41,208 nt of DNA. Origin: Tubiluchus corallicola. Taxonomy: Eukaryota; Priapulida; Priapulimorpha; Priapulimorphida; Tubiluchidae. Shown here piece after piece: positions 1-10,351 of the stretch (the stretch's first letter is position 1; each line of letters starts with the position of its first letter). Under the pieces are notes generated by a model. That model saw only the letters and a list, made by a program, of their open reading frames with translations, was not told the DNA's origin and did not search any database. The DNA lies in assembly GCA_030141605.1 (NCBI GenBank), contig JAQGDQ010001436.1:1-41208 (forward strand). Reading direction: 5' to 3'. Position numbers and translations under genes: made by a program.

Positions 1-267
1 GTAAACTAAATCTCTTAATAATGAAACTTTATTAGGCTGGCATAGTTGACAAAATACACTTGGTATAAGAAATAATTTATTATATTATTTGTGCTTCAGT
101 GATGAGAAAGACTATTATCTGCTTTGTTATCCCTGAGTGGGTCTTAACTGTTTAATAAACAATTGTTGTGAAGTATTTAGACATAGATATAAAACAAATA
201 ATAATAATCGCTGTTATATATATATATATATATATATTTATTTAAAATGTTGGTGAGCTGTTTTTCA

Positions 268-293
268 GTTTTCGTATAGACTTATACGAAAAC
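268..293. repeat. Perfect 11-bp hairpin, left arm
   Basis: GTTTTCGTATA and its exact reverse complement are separated by GACT. It is flanked on both sides by TA runs. It could be a cruciform-prone site or a remnant of a small foldback element; no function is shown. The mirror copy is at 40916-40941. Confidence 0.8.
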
Positions 294-1018
294 TTATATA
301 TATATATAAGATTGAAGTAAAGATATGAATTATTATGGTTAAAGTAAAATCGTTTATAATAGAAACACAACTTACAATTACTGAGAACTAGTAAGTGGAT
401 GGAAGACACAGGCCTAATTGTAAACGTCTCATATTTTCACGTTTAAACATTAATTTATAAGAATAAACGGCCAATATGCTTTGACCTGCCTTCCGTTTAT
501 ATGCTTCAGTTATGGTTCATATAATAACATAAATTAATTGTATATTTTATTGTTTTAATTGTGCATTTTTCACTCGACTATTTCTAGTTTGAGTACATTT
601 TTCAGTGCTCTTGTGCCAATTATATATATATATATTTGTTTTCATTCACACAGAAATTATTTATGCATTTCCCGTTATAAAAAGTATCTGTTTTTATAAC
701 TACTTGTATACAATGGGAAAACATGTATTACTATTGAAAAACATTAAAAAATTTGACACTTACAACATAAAAACTGAATAAATAGAATAAAGTAAAAAGA
801 AATAGTTAATGCCACTTGATGAATTCGAAATTCCTGCTTCTGTTGCTACATTAAATTATATTTCTTTTTTGTACAAGAAAATAATAAATGAAAACCACTT
901 TTAATTTAAAATTATGCAAAAACCATACTGAAATAAGTAACAATAAAATAAAGATGATAATGATGACGACAATAATAATAAAATAATGCTAATAATATTA
1001 AAAATAATAAAAATAATG
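294..1018. other. AT-rich stretch without recognisable gene
   Basis: No ORF of note, no promoter signature and no transposon end seen. It contains short TA runs and, from about 955, degenerate AAT repeats leading into the pure tract. The mirror is about 40191-40915. Confidence 0.6.
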
Positions 1019-1033
1019 TTAATAATAATAATG

Positions 1034-1096
<63 letters not shown>

Positions 1097-1097
1097 T
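1019..1097. repeat. (AAT)n microsatellite, left arm
   Basis: Nearly pure trinucleotide AAT tract of about 80 bases, preceded by imperfect AAT/GAT units from about 955. It resembles the tail type of a non-LTR element, but no 3' UTR motif can be tied to it. The mirror is at 40112-40190. Confidence 0.9.
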
Positions 1098-1309
1098 TAT
1101 ACTAACCAGTTTGCATATAAAGTGCTTAACATCAGGTTGCAGAGTGAAACGATTTTATGAGCTGCTTCATTACAATTTATAATTAATTAAAAGCAAAGTT
1201 TTGCAACTCAGACCGAAAACTACTAATTTTCTACAAATGTTATAATTTTTCTACCTATTATTGCAATTGGAAATACGTTAATAATTGAGTAAAGAAAGAA
1301 CTAGAAATT

Positions 1310-1548
1310 ATTTATAGTTAAAACACCTAATATTATCTTATATTATATTATATAATATTATATATATTATTATATATTATATATTATAATATTATTATAA
1401 TATTATATATTATATATTATATTATCTATAGTTATTAGATCTTTCAATTTACATAGTTAAAAATCACGTCAAACGTTTGGAGAAAAGTACTGCTCTAGCC
1501 AGCAATAGCTCTGTCGAAACGTTTGGTTGTGGTATCTTAACTATAAAT
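1310..1548. mobile_element. Possible 239-bp MITE-like inverted-repeat element, left arm
   Basis: ATTTATAGTTAA at 1310-1321 is repeated in exact inverted form at 1537-1548. Between them lie an AT-palindromic stretch (1321-1436) and two AAACGTTT motifs (1471-1478 and in 1517-1526); the first is part of the palindrome CAAACGTTTG. The short matching ends suggest a miniature element, but no target duplication is visible, so this may be chance in AT-rich DNA. The mirror is at 39661-39899. Confidence 0.35.
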
Positions 1549-2512
1549 GTTTTTAGTGCCTGTAGGAAAAAACTAAAAATTACATATAAAATCGGTAATT
1601 CACATGTAAAATAAACAAAAGAAAAAGCATACTAAAAAGAACAGTCAAAAACTGTTTATTTCATTTCAATACTATGAAATAATATCCTAATTTATTACAG
1701 CATATTATCACTATAATATTGTATAATAGTATGATTATAATAGTATAATTATTATTTTTAATACAGTTGTATGTAAAAATGAAGGCAGTTGAAAAACTCG
1801 AAAGATGTTTGCAACGGAAGGATTTTTTCTCTTGTTCAAATTTGCTGTACCGCGGTGTAACTTCATCATTAGTTTCATCAGCATCCCTCATTGCAAGTGT
1901 ATAGGTACCTTTCATACGTGTAGGAAACAGTAACATCTGCTAGCTACAGTATAGAATGATAAATGGACTCATTCTGGTCTGAGATTAATGTTTCTCAATA
2001 AACGATATGACACAGCGCCACAAAAAACAGTTTAAAACGCATTCAGAGCAGCCATCCGAGGGGATAGAATATTCCCCCCAATACGTCTCCGGATTCACAG
2101 GTCGCAAAAATAATACGTTTCGAACTCATTAACACGTCCGTACGTCATTAACATCAAGCTAGCATAAGTCGTAAAGTTGATTTTTGCTCACGCTGACTGA
2201 GTGTTAGCGAGTAATTACAGAGTCAGCAATAAACGTTCTAACAAAATGGCTTACACTGTTACACATTCAATCACGTGATTCAATTTGTATCTTTCATAGC
2301 AATTTGAGAGTAACGAATGTTTATGAGAGAGAGAGAGAAAGACGGGAAATCATTTGTGTTCTTGTGCGCTGTAGAGTAAAGTTGATGCATTAATGCTCTT
2401 CGAGATTTGGGATCGAAATCGGTGACGATTAGCAAAGCGGATGCCGAGAGAAGACGATCGTTACATCCATTTTTAAAAACAGGTGCAAATAAATTAATAC
2501 GTAATTACTTAC
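1549..2512. other. Intron-like or intergenic stretch
   Basis: On the minus strand this lies downstream of the splice donor at 2511-2512, so it would be intron or downstream DNA of the outward-facing transcript. A 91-codon open frame at 1661-1936 (minus) has AT-biased, low-complexity content and is not believed. It contains the palindromic E-box AATCACGTGATT at 2269-2280. The mirror is 38697-39660. Confidence 0.45.
2271..2278. promoter_or_regulatory. E-box TCACGTGA, left arm
   Basis: Perfect palindromic bHLH-type box, inside the 12-bp palindrome AATCACGTGATT (2269-2280). TCACGTGA is the form bound by MITF/TFE-type factors in animals. Here it lies in the putative first intron of the outward-facing transcript. 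Mirror at 38931-38938. Confidence 0.45.
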
Positions 2513-2681
2513 CTTGTGATGTTCGTTTGTTGCGTAGTGTTCACTTCTTGAGAATGCAAAGTTAGGTTTTGCGAGGTGTCCGCACGATTTAGTGTACCTA
2601 GTTTCTTTTTCGCTATGCACAACTAAAATGTGTGCGAGTGTGACAGTTTCACTTTAGTGTGGTGATGATCTGATGACGTCA
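2513..2681 (-). promoter_or_regulatory. CRE promoter and probable non-coding first exon with GTAAGT donor, left arm
   Basis: Read on the minus strand: a perfect cAMP-response element TGACGTCA (2674-2681), then about 160 bases of fairly GC-rich sequence, then CACAAG followed by GTAAGT at 2512-2507, a near-ideal 5' splice site. The open frame running into the donor has no ATG, so the exon would be 5' UTR, or its start codon lies elsewhere. The transcript would run toward base 1. The downstream exon is not identified. Mirror at 38529-38696. Confidence 0.4.
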
Positions 2682-2738
2682 CGCGTAGCCTAAAGATTTC
2701 GTGTGCGCTGCTTAATCTACATGATTTCTGCCTGCCGC

Positions 2739-2769
<31 letters not shown>

Positions 2770-2823
2770 TATATCTAGTGTCCACGCCTACAGACAGCTA
2801 TACACACATATACACAGCTTTGT

Positions 2824-3021
2824 TTACTTTGTTATGTATCGTATCAGCTCCGTCCAAGAGTGTTGATTTGGTCGGCTTCGGGAGCAAAGTGGAGTCGAGA
2901 TAGCCATCTGAAATTCGGTACGAATAGTCGACATTCGAGCGTAGAAATAGCAACAGCGCATAGCGCGGTGTGGTCTCTTGCAGCAATAAACGCTCACTGT
3001 CGAGTATAAACCCTTGACCAT
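2824..3021 (-). CDS. Hypothetical 65-codon ORF upstream of the CRE promoter, left arm
   Basis: Starts MVKGLYSTVS with a CC-ATG-G start context and is rich in Arg and Cys. The region is unusually CpG- and GC-rich for this window and lies just upstream of the outward-facing CRE promoter on the same strand. No family recognised. It is short and overlaps another open frame, so it may simply reflect the GC-rich promoter block. The right-arm copy encodes the same product. Confidence 0.2.
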   Translation of the reverse strand: MVKGLYSTVSVYCCKRPHRAMRCCYFYARMSTIRTEFQMAISTPLCSRSRPNQHSWTELIRYITK

Positions 3022-4849
3022 GGGATACCGGGTCTTAATCGTTCCGAATTTGTTGGAGTAATTTAGTAATGTGTCGCACGCTTGAATTGGCGTTATACCA
3101 AAATCCTTAACTCGTCAATCAATTTATACAGAGTTCCTACCGGGTGGTCAAAAAGTGCCAAACAATCAAACTTTTTTGCAATGAAAAACGAACAGCTTGC
3201 ACTCTCAGAATGATATCATAATTATGGTAGATAAATGTCTTTTATGATGCTACATAATCATAATGACGGTTTATAACGATTTTAATTACTAAAACGATTG
3301 GACCCTTAGCGCAGAATGAATATGTTAAATAGTATAATAAAAAACTTTTATATAGTATTAAAAAACTAGTATAAGTAAAAATTTTTATATGCTATTTTTT
3401 GCGCAATTGTAACAATATATTACCCATAAACCTATAATATTTAAACCTTGGCAGTTAAAGTTTCGCTGAATGAAATTATATTACTTTCAATTATATGGCT
3501 CACAACTTAATTTTGTCATACAATTTTAAATAGCACATTGTACATTGTAAACGATAGCCATTCGAAATATTAATTATGATAATCATAGATGTCTTATTAA
3601 GTACGTTTTAAATTATTATTATTGAGATTTTTATTAAGTAGAATTTGCAGTCTGAAATAACGCGAGAAGCAGTGGTATATGCAGTTGTAAAATTTTTGGA
3701 CAAGCTATTCGTTAATTCCTCTTGTTCTAAATTTTAATCTTGCAATTTTTATATTATTCAATGAACAATGAACAATGGACAATGAACAGGTTAACAATGA
3801 ACGCTTAACTTCTAACATTGTAGGATAAAAACTCACCATCCGTTACAACGAAATGTTTAAGGTACATATATTACGAAACCAGATCCTTTTTTGACTAATA
3901 AGATCTTGTATTGTTCAAAATAGTGATTAATATTAGTTTGATAAGATAATTAATCAATAATCGTAATTTCTGTAACAGAGTTGAGGTGTCTTAAACGTGT
4001 TTAATTTTAATATAGTAGATAAATTTTTGAGAAAAAAAATCAAACTAACGTATTTTAGGACTTTATGGAGTCGTTTTTCTATGCACTAAACTAACAATCA
4101 TAATATTTCTTTTAAAAGCTTAATTACGTGTACTTTTTCAATTGTACATACATAAAAACGTACCTATATACTTTATTTGCGATAAAGTAGATTACAATAA
4201 AATTATAATCATTTTCGTTACGTCATAGGCTATAATTTGCAAATAATGATGCAATTATAATGATAGGAATATTTAGAGCTCACAAGCGTAAAGTTATCCG
4301 TATAATAATTAGGAATTTTTGAACTAACTTTTATATTAAGTATAGTACAGTTAGGAATGCCTGAGTAGACAATATACTTGAATGAAAACACACAAAATAT
4401 GTCAAAATTGTCCAGTTTTTAAACATTTTTTTCAAAGCTTGAATGGGAGGCCTATAGAGAGGCATTTCTAAATTGACTGCATTGCTTGCTTTTTCTGTTA
4501 ACTTGTCACATTATGATTACTGATTGCTTTTGTTCATTTATTACATTTAATACTTACTGCACAAATTTTCTTCCTTTTATTTTATTTTTGTTTTTTTGCA
4601 TTCATTATTTAACTACATTTTCGTTCATTTGCTGCATTTTAGTTCACTCGCTGCATTTATGATTTAACCAGATTGCTTGCTTTTTTGTTGTTGCATTCGT
4701 GACTTGTTCAGTTGTTGTTTTAATTTTTAATTGCATTATTTGCTTGCTTTTTTCCATTGGTACAATTATAATATAACTGCTTTGCATTTCATTTATTTGC
4801 TACACTTAAGATCTAACCACGTATTATTCACTTAACTATGCAGTCTGCC
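3022..4849. other. AT-rich stretch, no gene seen
   Basis: No convincing ORF. CCGGGTGGTCAAAAAGT near 3140 resembles the end of some DNA transposons, but no partner end was found. A short AATGAAC-type tandem repeat is at 3759-3802, and TTGCTTGC-rich sequence lies at 4480-4760, possibly internal 3' UTR of the retrotransposon that ends at 5007. Mirror about 36360-38187. Confidence 0.5.
3759..3802. repeat. Short tandem repeat, AATGAAC type, left arm
   Basis: Five copies of a CAATGRAC-like unit, partly spaced by GGTTAA. Mirror at 37407-37450. Confidence 0.6.
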
Positions 4850-5007
4850 GTGCTTTATAATATTTCTAAGTTATATAGGGGTGGCTGACTCGATGACCTC
4901 CTGGTCTTTCGCCACCCCATCTCTACATACTTTACATAATTTGTTGTATTTGTGCTATAAATATTAGAGATGAATAAAACCTTTGAATTGAATTGAATTG
5001 AATTGAA
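4850..5007 (+). mobile_element. 3' end of a non-LTR retrotransposon with (TTGAA)5 tail, left arm
   Basis: A GC-richer 3' UTR-like segment (GGGGTGGCTGACTC around 4878) leads into ATGAATAAAACC, which holds an AATAAA polyadenylation signal. Five TTGAA units follow at 4983-5007. A short repeated tail right after AATAAA is typical of CR1/L2/Jockey-like non-LTR elements. No reverse transcriptase coding sequence is present, so this is a 5'-truncated copy or a SINE sharing that tail. Its upstream limit is unclear and may reach about 4440. Mirror at 36201-36358. Confidence 0.6.
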
Positions 5008-5025
5008 CTAAGAGACCAATAGAGT

Positions 5026-5649
5026 CAGAACCGGCTGTACTACTAGGCAGACTAGGCAGTTGACAAGGACGCTAATTTTTAGAAGAAATTCATTAATTTT
5101 CAAGTTTAGTATTAGTTATAACATAATGTATGTATAATTGCTTAATCGCCCAACTTGCGTTACTTTCATATCAAAATAAACCTTCAGAATCGAAGCCTTC
5201 GGGACCCTAATATAGAACACGAAAGGTAAAAAAGCTGGCAGACATTGAACAGAAAAAAGATAATGAGGTGGATGTATGTGAAAAAGGGGAGTCAGTGTTT
5301 CAAAAAAAAATTTTGATGAGAAAGCCAAGAGTCTGTACATGAAGGTCTTGCAGCAGAAATTATAGAAATTTTAATTGCTTCTGATTTGAGAGCTAGGACC
5401 TACAATGACGTCATAAATTCAATTTCAAATGAAATCAACACAAGCTGTAGATATGTAATTAACTATAGGTAATTAGTAAACTATAGATTAGTACACTATG
5501 GTACATGTATAAGCCCAGGCACCATTGTACTTTATTATATGCTTCAAAACTTCAATTTTGTGGTGGGGACCATGAGGAAGAAGTTGACCGTTAAGGGGGG
5601 GGCTAAAACAATTTTTGCCCAGGCCGTACAACTGCTTAAGCCAGCTCTG
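5026..5649 (+). mobile_element. Non-autonomous hAT-type DNA transposon, left arm
   Basis: The ends are inverted: CAGAACCGGCT at 5026 and, read on the other strand from 5649, CAGAGCTGGCT. This fits the CAGnGCyGGC ends common in hAT elements. The flanking octamers AATAGAGT (5018-5025) and GATAGAGT (5650-5657) match at 7 of 8 positions, as expected for an aged 8-bp hAT target duplication. Inside lie a transposase-like fragment (5193-5342), a CRE-like TGACGTCA (5406-5413) and a G-run (8 G here, 11 in the right arm). It sits 18 bp beyond the retrotransposon tail. Present in both arms, so inserted before the arms separated. Confidence 0.75.
5193..5342 (+). pseudogene. hAT transposase N-terminal remnant, left arm
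   Basis: The frame reads KPSGP, stop (TAA at 5208), then YRTRKVKKLADIEQKK and on to a TGA at 5340-5342. Many hAT transposases begin with an SGAxYRKRK-type basic motif, and KPSGP*YRTRKVKK fits a decayed copy of it. This identification rests on motif recall, not a search. The BED zinc finger, DDE catalytic core and dimerisation domain are all absent, so it is a non-functional scrap inside the hAT element. Confidence 0.5.
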
Positions 5650-7814
5650 GATAGAGTAGATTTTTTAACTTGGTCCTTTTGTTCAAATTTTCGTAGGACT
5701 AGTACATTTGCAGTAAAGTAAGACTAATTTACTCGTGTATTTAGTGTCTGGATTGACATTTGAAAGTCCATCGGTTGAAGGAAAACCGGGAGAAACCAAC
5801 GCGAATGTAAAATTAGAACTTCAGTCACGAGAAATACGATTGAAAGGTCGTAAAATTCATTCCTAGATTTGGGTGGGCGTGAGGAAAACCCGAGAGAAAA
5901 CTAAACGATTTCAGTTTATCGCTTCTCAGCCGCTAATTATCCAATTAATTTCTCAAGAAGCTGTTTGCACGAAGACCGTGCGAGTCTGATAAATCATTGT
6001 TGCAATTTGTGGTTTGCTAACACAACTTAGATAAACTACTAACTTACTCAGGGTAATGTTAACGCGCTTACAATCAACCTTAGACGAATTGAATAATTAT
6101 CAGCCTCGGTTTCAGTTTTCGAATAAGATGGAAGCGAAATTCGTGAATCCTGATTGTTAAAGTACAAGAAAATCCTCCACTTACATAAAACTTAAAAAAA
6201 TCGTCTTGAAATTTTACACCACTTACATACTGGCTTTTTGCATGCAAGGCTTGCGCCGACAGTAACGCTGTATAAAACTTGTAAAGGTAAACTCCCGCAA
6301 TCACCCTTAGAGGCAGCCATTCTAATGGTAGATCGTTTGAAACAAGTTTAGATAACACTGCATGAAGTTTGAAAAAATAATCAGAGCATTCATAGCACAC
6401 ATGTTACTGACTAAGTAAAATTACTGTATCTTTTCAATAAGATTAAAAATACGTTTTTGGTTAGTGAGTGGCGCACCCTGGAGGGTGAGTCAGTGACATT
6501 TTACCAATTGGCACAAACATTTTAAATTATTATTTCTAGTTACGTAAGTCTTTTCAGCAGGTAAGTGAAATGCTAAGTTATATAGATTTGCATGGAAAGT
6601 TTTTGGGTCATAATTTAACATTTCCTTTTCTTCCCTTGATTTACGTTTGCGTTGGTGACGTCATGTAATGGCGACTTCGGTACAGTATTGCGGGAGATTT
6701 AAAATGAAGACAAACAAAAATTATTTTCAACGCGAGTACGATATGTGCATAAAATTGCCTTAAAGTAGTATAATTTTTTAGGCAATTTTTCAGAAACCCA
6801 CTTCAGGTACCCCCTTTCCTTGTCTTTTAAAGACAATTTTCTTTGCACTGGCATAAGTAATTATATTTAACTCCTTCAGTACAGTAAAATCTTGTCATTT
6901 AAAATAAAAAGGAAAACGATTAATATAGTTTGTCCACTGTGGTAATAAGACGCTTGATTTGCTCCTTGATTAATAGTTTTTTTAAAACCGACGAGACATT
7001 TTATTTTTTTCGTTTTCGTTCTTATTTAGCCATCTGTCCTTCTTGTCTTCTGTATTTTTTTAATTTTCATCAAAATTTCTTTTTTCTGCCGTCTTGCGAT
7101 TTTCCTTTATTTAAGCTTCAGTTGGCTTGTTTGTAACGGAAAGGAAAAAATTTCACTTTTCCTTGAAGAATTTTCACGCGTCATTACTATAAACCTATCA
7201 TCAAAACCTCAGTGTCCAATCAAAGTTCACGATTTTTTGAAATGTTGTCACAAGCCACGCCTTCATTGCATCACATGCAAAATGTCTGACAAGCAAGTCA
7301 ACTCTAACTGCTACAATATTGTTCTCTTAATTTCGGCATCATTGATGACGTAATCAACGAAAATTATTAAATATTTGAAAAAAACGTGACTGAATGATTA
7401 TGAACCAGCTGGTGAGTCACCTATGTATATATTGTAGGTGTAAATAATAACAAAGACGTTTTGGGAATGATAGAGCCGTAGAGCATCGTGTATTTTACCG
7501 GACTGATTTTTAATACAAAAATTCTCATGAGATACAATGTAACGTTATTAACGTATCATATGTTACATACAATCTCAAATTTTATTTTTAATGCCTGCCT
7601 TATCCATCATTAATTAACATTTCTGAAAATAAGATAGTTTAATTAATTAATTACAGATTATAGCTAATTATAAATCAAAAGGTTAATGTGAATTAGGAAA
7701 TCAATTTAATTTGGTAGTGATTGTCCCAGTGTTAGTATTAAAATCTGGAAATCTCGGAATATTTTTGATATATGTACTGTGTGGAATAAATCTCTTTTTA
7801 ATCTAATAAAAATG
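5650..7814. other. Non-coding stretch with scattered regulatory-like motifs
   Basis: No believable gene. A 106-codon open frame at 6080-6400 (minus) has no ATG. Around 6469-6663 lie a small stem CACCCT/AGGGTG, an AP-1-like TGAGTCA, CAG-GTAAGT at 6558-6566 (GTAAAT in the other arm) and a CRE TGACGTCA at 6656-6663, which may mark an enhancer or promoter. Mirror 33391-35547. Confidence 0.45.
6656..6663. promoter_or_regulatory. CRE motif TGACGTCA, left arm
   Basis: Perfect palindromic CRE within a GC-richer patch (6640-6700). No TATA box or start codon can be tied to it. Mirror at 34542-34549. Confidence 0.35.
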
Positions 7815-8075
7815 CTAGTATTAATTTCTTATTAATATATATTCGATTTTCTTTTCTTGACTAACAATATTCAAAATAAGTAAATACTAAATAATAGACA
7901 AAAAATATAAAAACTAGTATTAATTTCTTATTAATATTAACTCGACTTTCTTTTCTTGACTGGCAATATTCAAAATAAGTAAATACTAAATAATAGACAA
8001 AAAATATAAAAAACTAGTATTAATTTCTTATTAATATTAACTCGACTTTCTTTTCTTGACAAGCAATATTTAAAA
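7815..8075. repeat. 100-bp minisatellite, 2.6 copies, left arm
   Basis: Units begin with CTAGTATTAATTTC at 7815, 7914 and 8014 (periods 99 and 100); the third copy is cut off at about 8075. Units 2 and 3 share changes (ATTAACTCGAC) that unit 1 lacks (ATATATTCGAT), so they are the younger pair. Mirror at 33130-33390. Confidence 0.9.
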
Positions 8076-8270
8076 GAACAAAAGAACGTTTGTTGTATTT
8101 ACAAGCTGCATTATTCATATAGATTCATTTGCAAATGGAGACGATGCAAAGCGTATTGATCTTTCGAATTGTTTTATCGAAATATATTGATTCAACATAG
8201 GGTGTAACTTCTAAACTACCGTCTCTGAGACTTAATGTAAAGCTACCAAATCCCTGGTTGTTCAACTTAA

Positions 8271-8706
8271 CCCTTTCAGTCCCAAATTATTTTTAATAAG
8301 AAAACATTTTTTGGCTTGGTACTTTTGTTCCCAATGTATCCTGTGGGATACACAACATTCTTTGTTATGTGCAAAAAACAAAGTCCGACTTTTTTAAAAA
8401 CACAACAAAAGTAAAAAATCTGCTTCATTTTGCAACTGCTGATAATTTTTTAAAGTATTTAAGACATTTAGTATGCATGCTATGCTGATCTGTACAAAGT
8501 CATCTCTACAGTACTGTACCTTGCGCAGTTTTTTATGCTTTGTAGATTTTCTAGTTTGCCATTTTATCATCATTTTTAGTCTATTGTTATTGGCTTAAAT
8601 CAAAATAACTATTAACAGATCAAATAACTGTTAGTTTTAAAATTTTATTAATTTTAAAGGCAGAAAATATTCTCGTATCCCACGGGATACAACGGGTATG
8701 AAAGGG
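8271..8706. mobile_element. piggyBac-type MITE (436 bp), left arm
   Basis: Flanked by TTAA on both sides (8267-8270, 8707-8710), with ends CCCTTTCA and its inverse TGAAAGGG. About 65 bp inside the left end and 15 bp inside the right end lie palindrome-like boxes GTATCCTGTGGGATAC and GTATCCCACGGGATAC. TTAA target duplications, CCCTTT ends and asymmetric internal inverted motifs containing GGGATAC are known features of piggyBac-family elements. No transposase ORF remains, so movement would need a helper elsewhere. Mirror at 32499-32934. Confidence 0.85.
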
Positions 8707-8710
8707 TTAA

Positions 8711-9313
8711 GTAATATTGGAGTTTTCTTACGATATCCAGGCAACAGAAATACGTTTAGGCTCATAAATATAGAGTGCATAAGATAAAACTATTGTGTTA
8801 CATATTTTCGTATTCGGGGAGCTGCGCCCATGACTTTACTACACCTATTTTGATTTAGTATGCATAGATGACAGTTTGGATGCGTTGCCCACTGTCCGGC
8901 GGCTGGATAATTTATGACGGTGTGCTGCTAGATTCCATACATAATGACCGCATCGGCACCAGAATAACACTCCGTGGGGCTGTTAGGTACATGCGTGCGT
9001 GTCCAAGAAGAAACTGCCCCACATAGGATGGACAGGTCATAAAGTTGCCGGCCCGCGGTTTATGACTGCCTATTTTCAACTTTACTGCATCCTGTCATGC
9101 AGATGTTCCCTTTGCATCTACCGCCCAGGCTGCAGCAGCAGTAGCAAGCAACAGAAATCTGAATTGTTCTGTTCATGGTGGTAAGCTATAAACAGATAGA
9201 TGAAATTACATTTTTATACGTGTGGACACCATGCAGGCTGAAAGAATTGTGCCTGTATAATGCAGACTTTATTACACAGTATAGGGGTCAGCATTGCTCC
9301 TTGATGAACACTG
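8711..9313. other. GC-richer stretch with possible exon, left arm
   Basis: 8810-9180 is GC- and CpG-richer than its surroundings. An open frame to 9184 lacks an ATG. GTGGTAAGC near 9178-9186 could be a splice donor on the plus strand. No product recognised. Mirror 31892-32494. Confidence 0.3.
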
Positions 9314-9410
9314 TATTAGAACGTCCAAAGTAAGTTTCAACCCAGAGCTATGGGTTTGGTATTTGTAATACAAATAAAACACCAATTTACAATCCAAAAA
9401 CGTTCTAATA
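9314..9410. mobile_element. 97-bp TA-flanked miniature element, left arm
   Basis: TATTAGAACGT at 9314-9324 and its exact inverse ACGTTCTAATA at 9400-9410 bound 97 bp that hold two further hairpins (AACCCA/TGGGTT and TATTTGTA/TACAAATA). With TA as target site the ends would be TTAGAACGT, consistent with a tiny Tc1/mariner-type MITE. No transposase source is in the window. Mirror at 31795-31891. Confidence 0.5.
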
Positions 9411-9949
9411 TAGTAGCCTGCATAAACTTTTTTTAAACATATAATTCCAAGTTTCTAGACACGCTTTACGTGGTTCCATGCGAAATCATTTTGCCAATTT
9501 TTAATCAACTCACGTCTTTCTGTAAAGGAAATAATTTTCGCGTCTAAGACTTTAAGGTCTGTTTGATACTATCAATTTTATTACACTGTCAGCTGAATAC
9601 TCAATATGACTTTTTTGTCAATTCGAAAATGTATTGAGCACACTTCTCGTGTGAACTACACAGATCTGATTTTTCATTTTTTAATCTTTTAAACAAGCGT
9701 ATTACCAGTTATGAGTCATTCAACCCACATCGTGAAACAATGTGAGCCTAATTAACAAGTCAAATATCAATTAGTCAAACAGCATTAAGAAAATTTTGTT
9801 TATACGTATTTTTACTCGCCTCATTAATCAAAGCATACACAATGACAGTTGTGTACAAATTAATTACATTAGTATAACGCCATTAGTTACCAGCCCTAAT
9901 GAATATGACAGAGGCCTGGAGACCCACTGCATGTGCATTTATAAATTTA

Positions 9950-10222
9950 TTATAGTTCATATATGTATATGTACATAGGATTACGTTTGCCTCGTGATTG
10001 TGATAAATGACGAGCGTCTCTGTTGACTCCATTGCTGACAAAGTACGCACAGCCATGTTTGTCAAACTTTCCAGAATTCATACACCTCCCCACAACTGTA
10101 ATAAAGTTCCTAGCAAACTGCTGGCTATTGAAATCATCGCCAGAGAGCCTTGGACACGTCAGCAGAGTTGACAGGTTGGACAGGGCGACGTTCTTATGAT
10201 GAATGTGAGGCCCCTGTGCCAT
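9950..10222 (-). CDS. Candidate small gene or first exon, 90 codons, left arm
   Basis: Begins MAQGPHIHHK and ends in a poor MYIYIYEL tail from TA-rich DNA, so the true coding part may stop or splice before that (a GTGTAT donor-like site follows an AG about 138 bases into the frame). The start context has A at -3 and G at +4. The middle of the frame is GC-richer and of mixed composition, unlike the AT-driven frames around it. The family is not recognised; there is no signal peptide or membrane segment. A strong promoter arrangement precedes it (see 10275-10351). The copy at 30983-31255 encodes the same protein. Confidence 0.35.
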   Translation of the reverse strand: MAQGPHIHHKNVALSNLSTLLTCPRLSGDDFNSQQFARNFITVVGRCMNSGKFDKHGCAYFVSNGVNRDARHLSQSRGKRNPMYIYIYEL

Positions 10223-10274
10223 TGTGTTAGCCTGACAGCTATGAGGTCTGCTTTAAACTTTTAACGCATAATAG

Positions 10275-10351
10275 TTTTATAATACCAGCCCAAGACAGCC
10301 AATTCCGTGGAAAAAAGCGTCGAGATTAGATCACGTGATATCCTTATATGG
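10275..10351 (-). promoter_or_regulatory. CArG box + E-box + TATA promoter, left arm
   Basis: On the minus strand in order: a perfect SRF-type CArG box CCATATAAGG (10351-10342), four bases later or less an E-box TCACGTGA (10338-10331), then TATAAAA (10281-10275), then the ATG of the 90-codon frame 53 bases beyond the box. CArG plus E-box plus TATA is a common layout of animal muscle and immediate-early promoters. Confidence 0.5.

Noticed and set aside
3130-3180. CCGGGTGGTCAAAAAGT as a DNA transposon terminus
   Set aside because: No inverted partner end or target duplication could be found in the neighbourhood.
6080-6400. 106-codon open frame on the minus strand (mirror 34805-35125), identical in both arms
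   Set aside because: It starts at GTG and has no ATG. There is no splice acceptor with a convincing pyrimidine tract and no recognisable domain. Identity between arms is the background state in this outer section.
8999-9184. 61-codon frame in the GC-richer block
   Set aside because: Starts with GTG, has no ATG and has biased composition; kept only as a possible exon in the region description.
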